Notes under the pieces: model-generated | Seen by the model: only the letters and a program-made list of their open reading frames with translations | Database searches by the model: none | What the model was told of the DNA's origin: nothing | NCBI RefSeq assembly: GCF_000234665.1 | Contig: NC_018310.1 | Coordinates: 124,001-188,000 of the forward strand | DNA length: 64,000 nt | Source of the DNA: Leishmania mexicana MHOM/GT/2001/U1103 | Lineage: Eukaryota; Euglenozoa; Kinetoplastea; Trypanosomatida; Trypanosomatidae | Reading direction: 5' to 3' | Part shown: positions 9,057 through 18,400 of the stretch, piece by piece | Layout: each line of letters opens with the position of its first letter | How positions within the stretch are numbered: the first letter of the stretch is position 1 | Made by a program: the position numbers and the translations under genes

Positions 9057-10039
9057 ATGTCTGCCACTACCAAGGTGCTATGGTCGCAGCTGCCCGCGTA
9101 CGGCCGCATGCGCAGAGATTACGAGAAGAAGCTGGTGGAGACGGCGGCCATCCTCGGCGCGGACGAGCCGAACGCCGTGTAACGCGCCGTTCGCGCCGAT
9201 AGGGCTGGCGTACACGGAGAACCGCCGCAAGTACCGCGTGATCCTGCTGGAGACGGAGGACCTGAGCAAGTACGTTGACGGCGTGATTCTGAGCAAGGAA
9301 ACCGCGGAGAAGAACTGCCGCAGCGGGACGATGTTTACGGAGATGCTGCCGAAGAATAGGATCATGTCCGGCATGAACGTCGACGGCGAGCTGCACGCGT
9401 TCGACGAGGGCGCGCCAGGCGAGGAGGTCGCTGCCAGGATGGACGGCTACGTGGAGGGCGTGGAAAACTACTGCATACTTGGCTGCCGCTTGTGTAAGTG
9501 ATGCAACGTGTTTAGGATTCAAAATGGAAACGTGCCTGTGTTGCTGATCCCGTTCAAGGTCGATATGGAGGTGCGATATGTTGTGCTATCGCTGCTGAAC
9601 GGGCTTGTGCTGACCGTGGAGCCGGAGGTGATGCTGGAGGGCACGCACGGCGTGATCCTGAAGCCGAATACGGTTGTTGCAGGGTTCCAGTTGGGGAGCA
9701 AGTGCGCACCGGAGGAGGTTGCGCTTGGGACAGTGCGTACGCTGTCGCGCGTGGTCCCTGCAATAGGACTCCCGTCTTGCGGCCTGAGCGGGTTGGAGTC
9801 TTCGGGGTACTTGAGAGCGATCAATAACACGCCTGTGCCGCGGGCGTGGGACCTGACGCTCACGTTTCGGGTGCGCTTTCCTCCAGGGGAGCGCGGTGAA
9901 GGGGTGGAAGGGCAAGGACGATCTAGTCCTCGAGACGCGCAAGGCGTCCCTGCATCGTGCGAAGGTGAACTCGATTGCTGGGCCTGGCAAGCAGGATGCG
10001 GAGCTGGAGACGTCGGCGTATGTGCGACGCGCACCGTGA
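9057..10039 (+). pseudogene. fructose-1,6-bisphosphate aldolase (class I) pseudogene
   Basis: Aldolase-like blocks appear in family order but in three frames. Frame A (9057-9182): start, VLWSQLPAYGRM, then GADEP (the AADES segment) and a TAA. Frame B (about 9190-9880): APIGLAYTENRRKYRVILLE, YVDGVILSKET, DGYVEGVENY, GCRLCK, then TGA at 9499-9501 exactly where the conserved Trp of CKWRN should be, then NVFRIQNGNV, VEPEVMLEGTHG, ILKPNTVVAG and LRAINNTPVPRAW. Frame C (about 9893-10039): AVKGWKGKDD, LHRAKVNS and a terminal TGA. About 27 codons are missing between THG and ILKPN, and a shorter stretch near the AADES segment. The Schiff-base lysine of ILKPN survives. Two frameshifts, one nonsense change and two deletions make this a true relic. 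It is too divergent to be a fresh copy of the functional gene, which I recall on another chromosome. Confidence 0.88.
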
Positions 10040-10607
10040 AGTGTCGGCCCGTGTATGTTGTTCGGGCTCGCGAATCTTGTCTGACACTTGCGGCTTTTCA
10101 GCCCTTCCATGTCGACGTATGTGAAGCTGTAGTGCACAGGATGCATAGAGAGGGTTCGCGATCTTTGCGAAGATTCCTGAAAAGGACTGATGCTGGTTCC
10201 GTGTCGAGGCGGCGGCGTTTCCTGATCGAACGCCTTTCTCCCTCCACGTATCTCCCCCCTCGATTGTCTGGCTGATAATGATGTGTGTTTGCCCCCCCGT
10301 GTTCGCATCTGTTTTCTGCTTGTCGGGTCTACTGTCATCTCACCTGGTGCGTCCGTGCGCTTGCCTTTCACTGGGGTCCAAAGGCGCCTCACGTGCTCGG
10401 CAAAGGCTGGGAGGGAGGGCGCGCGATGTCGAGGCCATCGTGGACTTCCGGGAGCAACATCGCTGGAGGGTGCCGTACAGGATTTCCCATACATCAAACG
10501 GTGCGTTGATTTCGTATGGGACATGTGGGTGTGGAGAGAATGTATGTCCCGCTCTTGGTATTTGCGTTGCTTCTCCCCGGAGGTTTTCGTGTCCTGGATG
10601 ACGGAGG
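10040..10607 (+). other. region between aldolase relic and SIDER2
   Basis: About 570 nt of GC-rich sequence with no convincing frame. A short frame at about 10423-10600 has some coding flavour (DVEAIVDFREQHRWRVPYRI) but no start, no family match and no support. It may be more gene debris or UTR of the relic transcript. Confidence 0.3.
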
Positions 10608-11066
10608 ACACGCCCCTCAGTGTGTGGTGTCTCCGGGTCCAGTACAGCCCTCCCCTCTCCCCTCCTGTGCCTCCCAAATGGCGAACCCGCCTCTGGTGGG
10701 TGACAGGGTCAAGTGTCTGTCACGTGGGCGGAGGTCAGCGCGACGCATCGCTGCTGATGTCGGCGGTGGGTGGCCTGGATGAGGTTGCGTCGGAGCGGCC
10801 TGCGATCGTGCACACGCCTGCACCGTCTATGCGATGGGCGCAGTGCCGGCGTGGCTCGAACGCACCCCGCACGGCCCTCACACTGGGCACTGGGGGGGGC
10901 AGCCTGAGTGCCACCCCCTGAAGGGGATGCACCAGGGGTGGCGACCGGCGCGATGGGGGAGCGGGTGTGAGGCGACCTGCTCAGCGAGCGTGTGGGCCGG
11001 GCTCGAGGCAGAGGCCGTGCTGGGATGACCGGGCCGGCGCACTGCTGGAATGCGCGCGCGTCGAGG
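10608..11066 (+). mobile_element. SIDER2-type degenerate retroposon, copy A
   Basis: 459 nt nearly identical over most of its length to 60809-61304. Both begin at ACACGCCCCTCAG and end at GCGCGCGTCGAGG. Sequence, size, non-coding nature and intergenic position fit the short interspersed degenerate retroposons of Leishmania, many of which lie in 3' UTRs and affect mRNA stability or translation. Copy A lacks about 37 nt present in copy B (60854-60890), bounded in B by two copies of ACAGCCC, as expected of a slippage deletion. No A-rich tail is evident. It lies downstream of the aldolase relic, where it could belong to the 3' UTR of the 6023-8758 mRNA or to a non-coding transcript. Confidence 0.8.
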
Positions 11067-12016
11067 GGTGCGTCAAGTCCACTTTGCCTGCTCTGCCACA
11101 GGTCCATTTCGTGGTACGAACTCGTGTTGTAGGGAGGAATATGGAGACGCTGACGAGAGGACAGCCACGCCTCCGTGTTGTTGTTTGCCGATGGCCTGGG
11201 GTCTCTCTCGCTTTCACTGTGTGTGTGTGCGTGTGCGTTTGTGTATTCCTCATCACGATTTCTTGGGAGGAAAACCAGGAGTGCAGAGGGGGAGAACGAG
11301 GGCGATGTGCACACCATGGAGATGGTCGCCTTCATCTGCCAGAGCAACCGGCACCGCTACAGACACACCCACACATACAGCCACATGCACGTACACCCTC
11401 ACCCCGGATACGTGTGTCTCGGCGACTCCACGCAAGCATCGTGCTTGCGTGTGCACTGTGTATACCCTTGTTCACAGAACGTAGATTTTGCGTCCACGGA
11501 CTTGTTTCAAGGACAAGTGAAAGCTGTGCGTTACATGATGCCGGAATGTCTACCGTCCGAACGCTCGTGCTCGCTCCTTCGGCACTGGATGACGGGGAGA
11601 GGGGGATTGTAGCGGTGGTAATGGCGAGCACATGTGTTACGACAGCTCTGTGCGCGCTGCTTGATCCTTGGGTTGCAGTTGAGGTTGTGCGGGGTAACGA
11701 AGGAAGGGGGTGGGGGAGATGCATCTCCTTGGTCTCGGAGCTGTTCGACGTAGCCTCTACGTCCTCCCGCCCATCCCCTACCGACTACCCAGCCTGCCTG
11801 CACTCTCTTCTTGTACATGGGACTACTATGGCACCGCCAACCCCCTTCCGCGCGCCAGATGCCACAAGTCCTCTCCTCCACCCCCTCTGTTCATCGCGTT
11901 CTTACTCTCTCCCCTCTCCTCACTTCTCTCCATCACCGCCCACCACACACATCGATAACCGCCCTCTCCCTCTCCCCCTCCCACCAAAGTTTTAAGCAGA
12001 ACGAAACGCACAAAAA
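11067..12016 (+). other. intergenic region upstream of RPL19 copy 1
   Basis: About 950 nt with a GT microsatellite near 11219-11242, CA-rich sequence at 11360-11400, and CT-tracts from 11760 onward. No gene-like frame. The last 75 nt hold the RPL19 acceptor. Confidence 0.5.
11961..11989 (+). promoter_or_regulatory. trans-splice acceptor of RPL19 copy 1
   Basis: Polypyrimidine tract at 11961-11982 followed by AG at 11988-11989, with further AGs at 11995-11996 and 11998-11999. This gives a 5' UTR of about 17-27 nt, short as expected for a ribosomal protein gene. Confidence 0.6.
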
Positions 12017-12760
12017 ATGGTGTCTCTGAAGCTGCAAGCTCGGCTTGCGTCGAGCATCCTCAGCTGCGGCCGCGCCCGCGTGTGGCTGGACCCCAACGAG
12101 GCGATGGAGATCCAGAACGCGAACTCGCGCAAGAGCGTGCGCAAGCTGATCAAGGATGGCTTCATCATCCGCAAGCCGGTGAAGGTGCACTCGCGCGCGC
12201 GGTGGCGTAAAATGAAGGAGGCGAAGGACATGGGGCGCCACAACGGCGTTGGCCGCCGCGAGGGTAGCCGCGAGGCCCGCATGCCGAGCAAGGAGTTGTG
12301 GATGCGCCGCCTGCGCATTCTGCGCCGCCTGCTGCGCAAGTACCGCGCGGACAAGAAGATCGACCGCCACGTGTACCGAGACCTGTACATGCGCGCGAAG
12401 GGTAACGTGTTCCGCAACAAGCGCAACCTTGTGGAGTACATCCACAAGATCAAGAATGAGAAGAAGAAGGCGCGCCAGCTGGCGGAGCAGCTTGCGGCGA
12501 AGCACCTGCGCGACGAGCAGAACCGCAACAAGGCTCGCAAGCAGGAGCTGCGGAAGCGCGAGAAGGAGCGCGAGCGCGCGAAGCGCGACGACGCTGCTGC
12601 CGCTGCGCAGAAGAAGAAGGCGGACGCCGCGAAGAAGTCCGCCGCGCCTGCTGCGAAGTCCGCCGCGCCTGCCGCGAAGGCTGCTGCCCCCGTCGCGAAG
12701 GCCGCTGCTGCTGCCCCCGCGGCGAAGGGTGCTGCGCCGGTGAAGAAGTCGAAGAAGTAA
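12017..12760 (+). CDS. RPL19: 60S ribosomal protein L19 (eL19), copy 1
   Basis: 247 residues. The core (about 1-190) shows the eL19 signature: [23 protein letters not shown] near the start, [31 protein letters not shown] in the middle, [20 protein letters not shown] and the long basic helix [14 protein letters not shown]. eL19 is an rRNA-binding large-subunit protein whose long helix extends toward the small subunit. The C terminus (about 195-247) is an Ala/Lys/Pro-rich tail with repeated AAPAAK units, longer than in animals or yeast and typical of kinetoplastids. The coding sequence and the next 261 nt match copy 2 at 15489, with one mismatch in the 3' UTR. The 5' flanks differ. Codon use is strongly GC-ending, as expected of a highly expressed gene. 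Confidence 0.97.
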   Translation: MVSLKLQARLASSILSCGRARVWLDPNEAMEIQNANSRKSVRKLIKDGFIIRKPVKVHSRARWRKMKEAKDMGRHNGVGRREGSREARMPSKELWMRRLRILRRLLRKYRADKKIDRHVYRDLYMRAKGNVFRNKRNLVEYIHKIKNEKKKARQLAEQLAAKHLRDEQNRNKARKQELRKREKERERAKRDDAAAAAQKKKADAAKKSAAPAAKSAAPAAKAAAPVAKAAAAAPAAKGAAPVKKSKK

Positions 12761-13021
12761 GGTGGCGGACCTGGCGTGCGTGCGTGCCTGCGCGCTCGCT
12801 GTCGCCCTCCGCCTCTCTGTGCGCACATCCGTGTGGCTGCCGCTCTCTTTTGTGGCTAGCGCACGCGTGCGCTCAGCGGGGTCGGGGAGGGCGAGCGGAG
12901 CTGTGTGTCTGTGTGTGTCACGATGATGCCGCCGCCGTTGCCCTCCCCGCTCTCGCATCTCTTCGCCGCTTCTTCGGTGATGCGTCGCGTGCCGATTCTC
13001 TCTTCTCCTCGTGCGTTGTTC
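12017..13021 (+). repeat. RPL19 repeat unit, copy 1 (1,005 nt)
   Basis: Matches 15489-16493 at a constant offset of 3,472 nt with one difference that I found (C at 12883, T at 16355). Similarity starts at the ATG, with only a trace of CGCACAA before it, and ends 261 nt past the stop codon. Confidence 0.9.
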
Positions 13022-14117
13022 TGCACTGTCTCCCTTTCTCTGTTTTTTGTGTTTTAGGTTTTCGCTCTCATTTTTTGGTCATTTTCTCCCCGAATAAAAC
13101 AGCACGGACAACGAAAGCGGTTGCGCAATACACACCACCGCATCGAACTACACACACGCACACACACACGCAGTCAGCCAAGGAGACGGGAACACACCGA
13201 TCTCTTCGTGACGTGACACCCAGCATAGGGCTCTCGTGTTCCTCCCTTCGATTCTTCCCTTTTTTTGGGGTCTCGATTCTCTCTGCTCTTCCATGAGGAG
13301 GATATGGACTGAGTGGGGACGGCTTCGCAGCGAGGGAAGCAGGAGGAGGAGAGGGAGGCGGCCAGTGCTGTTGGTGAGGTCTGTAGAAGCGGGGCGGTGG
13401 TGCAAAGGTGTCTCGCGATATGGTGGATGTCTGTGTGGAAGATGTCGCAGCGTGCCTGAGGTGTATGGACGTGTGCGTGTGTGTGCGTAGCTCACTGCTC
13501 GCCTGAAGCTGGTCACTGAGCCCCCGCTCGCCCATGTGTGTGTTGTGGGGATTCTTGGGCCTGCTGCTACTGCTGCCGCCTGCTCGAGCAACAAGGGTGT
13601 GTGCTTGCAAATTACTGCACGAGATGCTCTGCTGTTGCACTACAACTCGTCCTTCCTCATCCGGTGTCGACTATGTGTTCGCACTCTCTTGTCTCTTCCT
13701 GCTGTTTTTTTCTCTCGAACGCAAGTGCGGTTATCGGCGGCAGCAGGCGATAAAAGTCGCACGGTGACACTGCTGCACCGCATCCGCCTCACACCCATCG
13801 AGAAACACCATCACTGATTCGTACTGCCTTTGTGACGGTACTCCTCCCTGCCCTCGACCAACGTGCTACACGGCCCCCTCCATACACACACCTCCCTATC
13901 ACCCGCTCTCTCGGTCACGTGGCCGAGGCACGTTTCGAATCCGCCGTCTTTCTGGCCACACACGCACGCACGCACACCCCCTCCCCCTCCTCCTCCCATC
14001 ATCATTGATTTTCCTCCTCCACCGCAGACGTTCGTCATTCGTTCTCCTTCCCACACCCCCTCTTCTCTTTCTTTTTCTCGCTGGTCACACCCACACGCAT
14101 ACACATCCGTGGCCAGG
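12761..14117 (+). other. RPL19 copy 1 3' UTR and unique intergenic sequence
   Basis: 12761-13021 is shared with copy 2; 13022-14117 is unique. The unique part has a polyadenylation-like ATAAAA near 13094, CA repeats at 13150-13171 and 13965-13978, and CT-tracts at 13978-14090. No gene-like frame. AG at 14026-14027 follows one CT-tract; after the longer tract at 14037-14082 the only AG is at 14115-14116, one base before the next ATG. Confidence 0.45.
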
Positions 14118-14687
14118 ATGTCGCACATGACCGCCGATCTCGAGTACTTCAAGTGCGACATGTGCGGGGTGTACATGCATCGAGACATCTTCTGTGATCA
14201 TCGACGGGACTGTCACGGTCTGGGTAGCACGCAGCTGAAGCGCGGTGAGTGCCAGCGGATTGCCGAAGCGCTCGGGCGGGAGACCCGCGAGCTGCTGCTG
14301 CGAAAGGATGGCGGTGGCATGCGTGCGGTCTCTTCCAGTCAAGGTAGTACACATGCTCAGACTCGCGCTGCTTGCACGACCAGGGTGACTGCTGGGGAAC
14401 GCAAAGACTTAGAAGGGCATGCTGAGCCAATCATGAATGCCGAAGGAGCGGCGGCGGCGTCCTCCGGACCCGTGCCGCTCTCATCTTCTTCTGCCGTGTC
14501 GAGCGTCCGTGCCAGCGGCGCGGTGCCAATCAGTGCGACGTTGTCGACGAAGGCGATGGAGGCGCTGCAGGAGGCGCGAACGCGGCGCGCCGTCTCGGAT
14601 CGCTATCAAGCCGGTGTTGATGCGAAGATCAGCTCGTTGCTGACGGAGGACAAAAAGGCGGCATTGCTAGACTTCCTGAATTCTTGA
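14118..14687 (+). CDS. small C2H2 zinc-finger protein (189 aa)
   Basis: Starts with ATG at 14118. Residues 13-33 form a zinc-binding pattern CDMCGVYMHRDIFCDHRRDCH, spacing C-x2-C-x11-H-x4-H, close to classical C2H2 fingers. The middle (about 85-150) is Ser/Ala-rich and likely disordered. The C terminus (about 150-189) is predicted helical and charged (STKAMEALQEARTRRAVSDRY, then SSLLTEDKKAALLDFLN). A nucleic-acid or protein-binding role is possible; no orthologue is recognised by name. It sits between the two RPL19 copies in the same orientation, so the RPL19 duplication is not a simple head-to-tail tandem. The nearest AG leaves a one-base 5' UTR, so the true acceptor is more likely 14026-14027. 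Confidence 0.75.
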   Translation: MSHMTADLEYFKCDMCGVYMHRDIFCDHRRDCHGLGSTQLKRGECQRIAEALGRETRELLLRKDGGGMRAVSSSQGSTHAQTRAACTTRVTAGERKDLEGHAEPIMNAEGAAAASSGPVPLSSSSAVSSVRASGAVPISATLSTKAMEALQEARTRRAVSDRYQAGVDAKISSLLTEDKKAALLDFLNS

Positions 14688-15488
14688 GAGATGAGGAAGC
14701 GCCTGTACGTGCCTCCCAGGGCCCGAGAAGGGCCGCATGCATGCGCGTGTGTGTGTGTCGTTGATGTAGAGTGCGTCATGCGCTGGTTATAGGGGTTTTG
14801 TGTGTGAGTGTGTATGTGTGTGTGTCGGCGCGAGCAGGGCGTCGACGCCCTTCTCTGTATGCCTTCATCCTCCTTCCCCGCTGTTCTTCGATTGCTGCCC
14901 GCTCGCCGTCATACCCTTCCCCTTTCCCCCTCTACCGACTCCCTCTCTGGGAGTCGCGATGGGGCGGGGAGAGTCTCAGGACACTTGGTGGTGCAGGGGT
15001 GCAGGTGCTCACGGGTCGAGAGACACACGGTATCACACACAAGAAAAGAAACGGAAGCTGGATATGCACCCACTCGCCAAGAGGACGCATCTACCAGCCA
15101 CGCGACCCTCAACCTCGGGATGATCGCACGCCCCTCTCCCTCTCCTTCCGGCTGCGCCACGCGTTTCCTTTGCGCAGGCCATCCAGAGTCAGCGTCCACG
15201 ACGATGATGCCATCCACAGTGGTCTCCGCAACCACCGTTTCTGCTGCACTCATTGTCTTCCCTCTCTCTTCCTCTTCACTGCCTTACTTGTTGTTGCTGT
15301 CGCATGCACCACTTGCTGCAACACGCGAATGCGTGTGTGTGTGCGCACGCGTCTCTGTGTGGTGCGCAACGACTTCTTCACCGCGTATGCCTTTCCCTCC
15401 CTCCAACCTCCCAACACGCACACCCTCCAACCTCACCTTCCACGAGGAGCACATCCGCAAATCCCCCCTCCCACCCCCGCACAAGGCA
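14688..15488 (+). other. intergenic region upstream of RPL19 copy 2
   Basis: 800 nt with GT repeats at 14746-14758 and 14800-14826, CT-tracts at 14865-14945 and 15250-15290, and the RPL19 acceptor at the end. A frame open through here into RPL19 (from a GTG at 14808) is an accident; RPL19 starts at its own ATG. Confidence 0.5.
15388..15446 (+). promoter_or_regulatory. trans-splice acceptor of RPL19 copy 2
   Basis: C-rich polypyrimidine sequence at 15388-15441 with the first AG at 15445-15446, giving a 5' UTR of about 42 nt. It is unrelated in sequence to the acceptor of copy 1, so the two mRNAs differ in 5' UTR. Confidence 0.55.
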
Positions 15489-16232
15489 ATGGTGTCTCTG
15501 AAGCTGCAAGCTCGGCTTGCGTCGAGCATCCTCAGCTGCGGCCGCGCCCGCGTGTGGCTGGACCCCAACGAGGCGATGGAGATCCAGAACGCGAACTCGC
15601 GCAAGAGCGTGCGCAAGCTGATCAAGGATGGCTTCATCATCCGCAAGCCGGTGAAGGTGCACTCGCGCGCGCGGTGGCGTAAAATGAAGGAGGCGAAGGA
15701 CATGGGGCGCCACAACGGCGTTGGCCGCCGCGAGGGTAGCCGCGAGGCCCGCATGCCGAGCAAGGAGTTGTGGATGCGCCGCCTGCGCATTCTGCGCCGC
15801 CTGCTGCGCAAGTACCGCGCGGACAAGAAGATCGACCGCCACGTGTACCGAGACCTGTACATGCGCGCGAAGGGTAACGTGTTCCGCAACAAGCGCAACC
15901 TTGTGGAGTACATCCACAAGATCAAGAATGAGAAGAAGAAGGCGCGCCAGCTGGCGGAGCAGCTTGCGGCGAAGCACCTGCGCGACGAGCAGAACCGCAA
16001 CAAGGCTCGCAAGCAGGAGCTGCGGAAGCGCGAGAAGGAGCGCGAGCGCGCGAAGCGCGACGACGCTGCTGCCGCTGCGCAGAAGAAGAAGGCGGACGCC
16101 GCGAAGAAGTCCGCCGCGCCTGCTGCGAAGTCCGCCGCGCCTGCCGCGAAGGCTGCTGCCCCCGTCGCGAAGGCCGCTGCTGCTGCCCCCGCGGCGAAGG
16201 GTGCTGCGCCGGTGAAGAAGTCGAAGAAGTAA
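15489..16232 (+). CDS. RPL19: 60S ribosomal protein L19 (eL19), copy 2
   Basis: 247 residues, same protein as copy 1: eL19 core with the [19 protein letters not shown] and [20 protein letters not shown] segments and an Ala/Lys/Pro-rich tail from about residue 195. I saw no nucleotide difference between the two coding regions. The gene is separated from copy 1 by 2.7 kb that includes a C2H2 zinc-finger gene. The start is fixed by copy 1, because similarity begins at this ATG while the upstream in-frame sequence differs. Duplicate ribosomal protein genes are common in Leishmania and raise transcript dosage in a genome without gene-specific promoters. The 3' UTRs share 261 nt and then diverge, so the copies could respond differently. 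Confidence 0.97.
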   Translation: MVSLKLQARLASSILSCGRARVWLDPNEAMEIQNANSRKSVRKLIKDGFIIRKPVKVHSRARWRKMKEAKDMGRHNGVGRREGSREARMPSKELWMRRLRILRRLLRKYRADKKIDRHVYRDLYMRAKGNVFRNKRNLVEYIHKIKNEKKKARQLAEQLAAKHLRDEQNRNKARKQELRKREKERERAKRDDAAAAAQKKKADAAKKSAAPAAKSAAPAAKAAAPVAKAAAAAPAAKGAAPVKKSKK

Positions 16233-16493
16233 GGTGGCGGACCTGGCGTGCGTGCGTGCCTGCGCGCTCGCTGTCGCCCTCCGCCTCTCTGTGCGCACAT
16301 CCGTGTGGCTGCCGCTCTCTTTTGTGGCTAGCGCACGCGTGCGCTCAGCGGGGTTGGGGAGGGCGAGCGGAGCTGTGTGTCTGTGTGTGTCACGATGATG
16401 CCGCCGCCGTTGCCCTCCCCGCTCTCGCATCTCTTCGCCGCTTCTTCGGTGATGCGTCGCGTGCCGATTCTCTCTTCTCCTCGTGCGTTGTTC
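15489..16493 (+). repeat. RPL19 repeat unit, copy 2 (1,005 nt)
   Basis: Partner of 12017-13021. After 16493 the sequence diverges abruptly (GCTGATTG against TGCACTGT in copy 1). Confidence 0.9.
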
Positions 16494-18400
16494 GCTGATT
16501 GTGTCCCACTCCCGCCTCCCTTGCTCGCCACAGGGCTTATCATCGCAGTTGCAGTGCTGGCAGAGGCGCACAAACGGCACGAGAGGTTCTGCGCACATGG
16601 GAAACACTCTGTCTCGGTGGGTCTGTGTGGGCGCGGGTGGACGCGGATAGGGTTTGTGTGTGTCTCTCTTTATTTCGTCTTTTTCATCCTTTGTGAATGT
16701 GATTCCCCCACAACGAATGCGCGAAAACGGCTCTGCGGCGCCCAGCGGGAGACAGTGGTGGGATGGGCGAGCACCGCTGGCGTGGACGAACAGCCAGCAG
16801 GGGTGGCTCTCGCCACGGAGCGAGGAGGGAGAAGAGACTGTTGCTAGTTTCTCCTCTCCTGCTTTGGGGAAGGGGGGCGCCGCGAGCATTAGCGGGGGAC
16901 GGGGAACTCATTGCGCCGCCCCTGTTCCTGTCCTCGCATCTCTCACGACCCAAGCGCCGCGAGAGGAAGAAGGCATGCAGGTGTCAGCTGTGCGTGTGTG
17001 TGTGTGCAGGAGGAGCAGATATAACGTCACACACACACGCACAGCTGACACACAAAGAGGCACGCATGCATCCCTCTGTTTCGTTCTGCAGTGCTGCACC
17101 GCTTCTTGTATGAACCGGGACGCAGATGATGCCTTCATCTACCTCTCTGTGTATCTAAGCAGCGCACTCCCTCTCCCCTTCTCGCGCCCGGGTCTTTTTC
17201 TCTTGCACACACCTGAGCGTACACCCACACATACATATGATTGCCGATGCATCCCTTCATGCAGAAGTGACCACCTACGCTGCACTTTGCTACAACCATT
17301 GTGCACCGATTTACACATACATACACGCCTCAGCGATCATCTTAGAGAGCGGCTCCCTGCCTCCCTCCCCCCTCCGGCTGCCTGACTGCTGGTGGGCACA
17401 GCAAGCGCGTATGCACAGCGGCTCTTTGGTCCTCCTCATTATTCTCCATTTCTCCTACATCGCTGTGTGTGTGTGTCTTTCCTTTGTTCTTCGGGTTCTT
17501 GACTCTCTACTCTCTCTGCGCGCTTGCGTACACATCACACGTCAACGTGTGCCTGTGTGCACGAAGAGGGCACTTATACACCATATTGGGTGTTCCCTTC
17601 TCTACATGTTGGGATGATTGTTATGCCATTGTGCCTCGCCACCCCGTCATCGTTTCCTGTGTCTGTGTCTGTCGGTCTCTGCTTGTACTGCTGCCGGTGC
17701 TGCTGTTTCGCGTGCTATCTGGAGGGTCAGACACCCACGCCTACATATCGCCAATAGCCCATCACCGCATATTCTGCTTGTGCACACCTACGCGGAGGCG
17801 GTTGTCGCCTAGCTCGCGGTCTGTGTGTGGGTGCATGCGTGTGGGGTGGGTGCTCTTCTCCGGTGCTTTTCCTCCTTCGTTTTTTTTTAAACTCGTTGAG
17901 CGTTCTCGGAAGAGAGAGGGGAGGGGAGGGCGTGCGTGGGAGAGAGACTGTTGTTTTTTTTTTTTTTTTCGTCTAGGTAGATTGCGAGCGTGGACGGGTG
18001 GTGGTGGACTGTCAACAGTGCACGTGTGTGCCGTGGGTCTGCGGTGGTGTGTGCGTGTGCGTGTGTGTGCGCTACTACCACTCCTACCACACTTGGCTTT
18101 GTTTCTGGCCTGCTTCTCGTCTCTCCTTTTGTTTTGTTTGTTTTTGCTTCGTTCAGTCGCGCGTGGTCGCAGGGCGAGAGGTCTGACGAGGGAGGGGAGA
18201 GAGAGTCGGCGTGCGCCTTGCCGGCCTCTCTAGCCAGCCCTTTCTCCTCCCCTTGAGTCTCGGCCTCTCCTTTTTGACGGACGCCCTCCCTATCCTCCTC
18301 CTCCTCCACTGCATACATCAACGCAGCGCTCTGCGTGTCGCTCGCTCGCTCGCTCTCTCTCCCTGCCGTGTACTAGGACTCGCTCAGTGGCGCAAAGAAA
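16233..18400 (+). other. long intergenic region after RPL19 copy 2
   Basis: 16233-16493 is RPL19 3' UTR shared with copy 1. The remaining 1.9 kb holds CA/GT microsatellites (16996-17045, 18047-18070), a T16 run at 17954-17969 and many CT-tracts. Frames of 60-250 codons occur but are rich in VCVC and SLSL repeats encoded by microsatellites. The CT-tract at about 18337-18366 followed by AG at 18375-18376 is the likely acceptor for the gene at 18401. Confidence 0.5.

Noticed and set aside
14808..15488. In-frame upstream extension of RPL19 copy 2
   Set aside because: Copy 1 has no such extension, similarity starts at the ATG, and the added sequence is CT/GT simple sequence beginning at GTG.
15378..16889. 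503-codon open frame on the - strand over RPL19 copy 2, with a similar one at 11933-12958 over copy 1
   Set aside because: It is a mirror of the GC-rich RPL19 codons; it is dominated by Leu/Arg/Ala repeats and the sense gene is certain.
16377..17385. Frames of 150-240 codons after RPL19 copy 2
   Set aside because: Composition follows GT/CA repeats and CT-tracts; no conserved-looking block.
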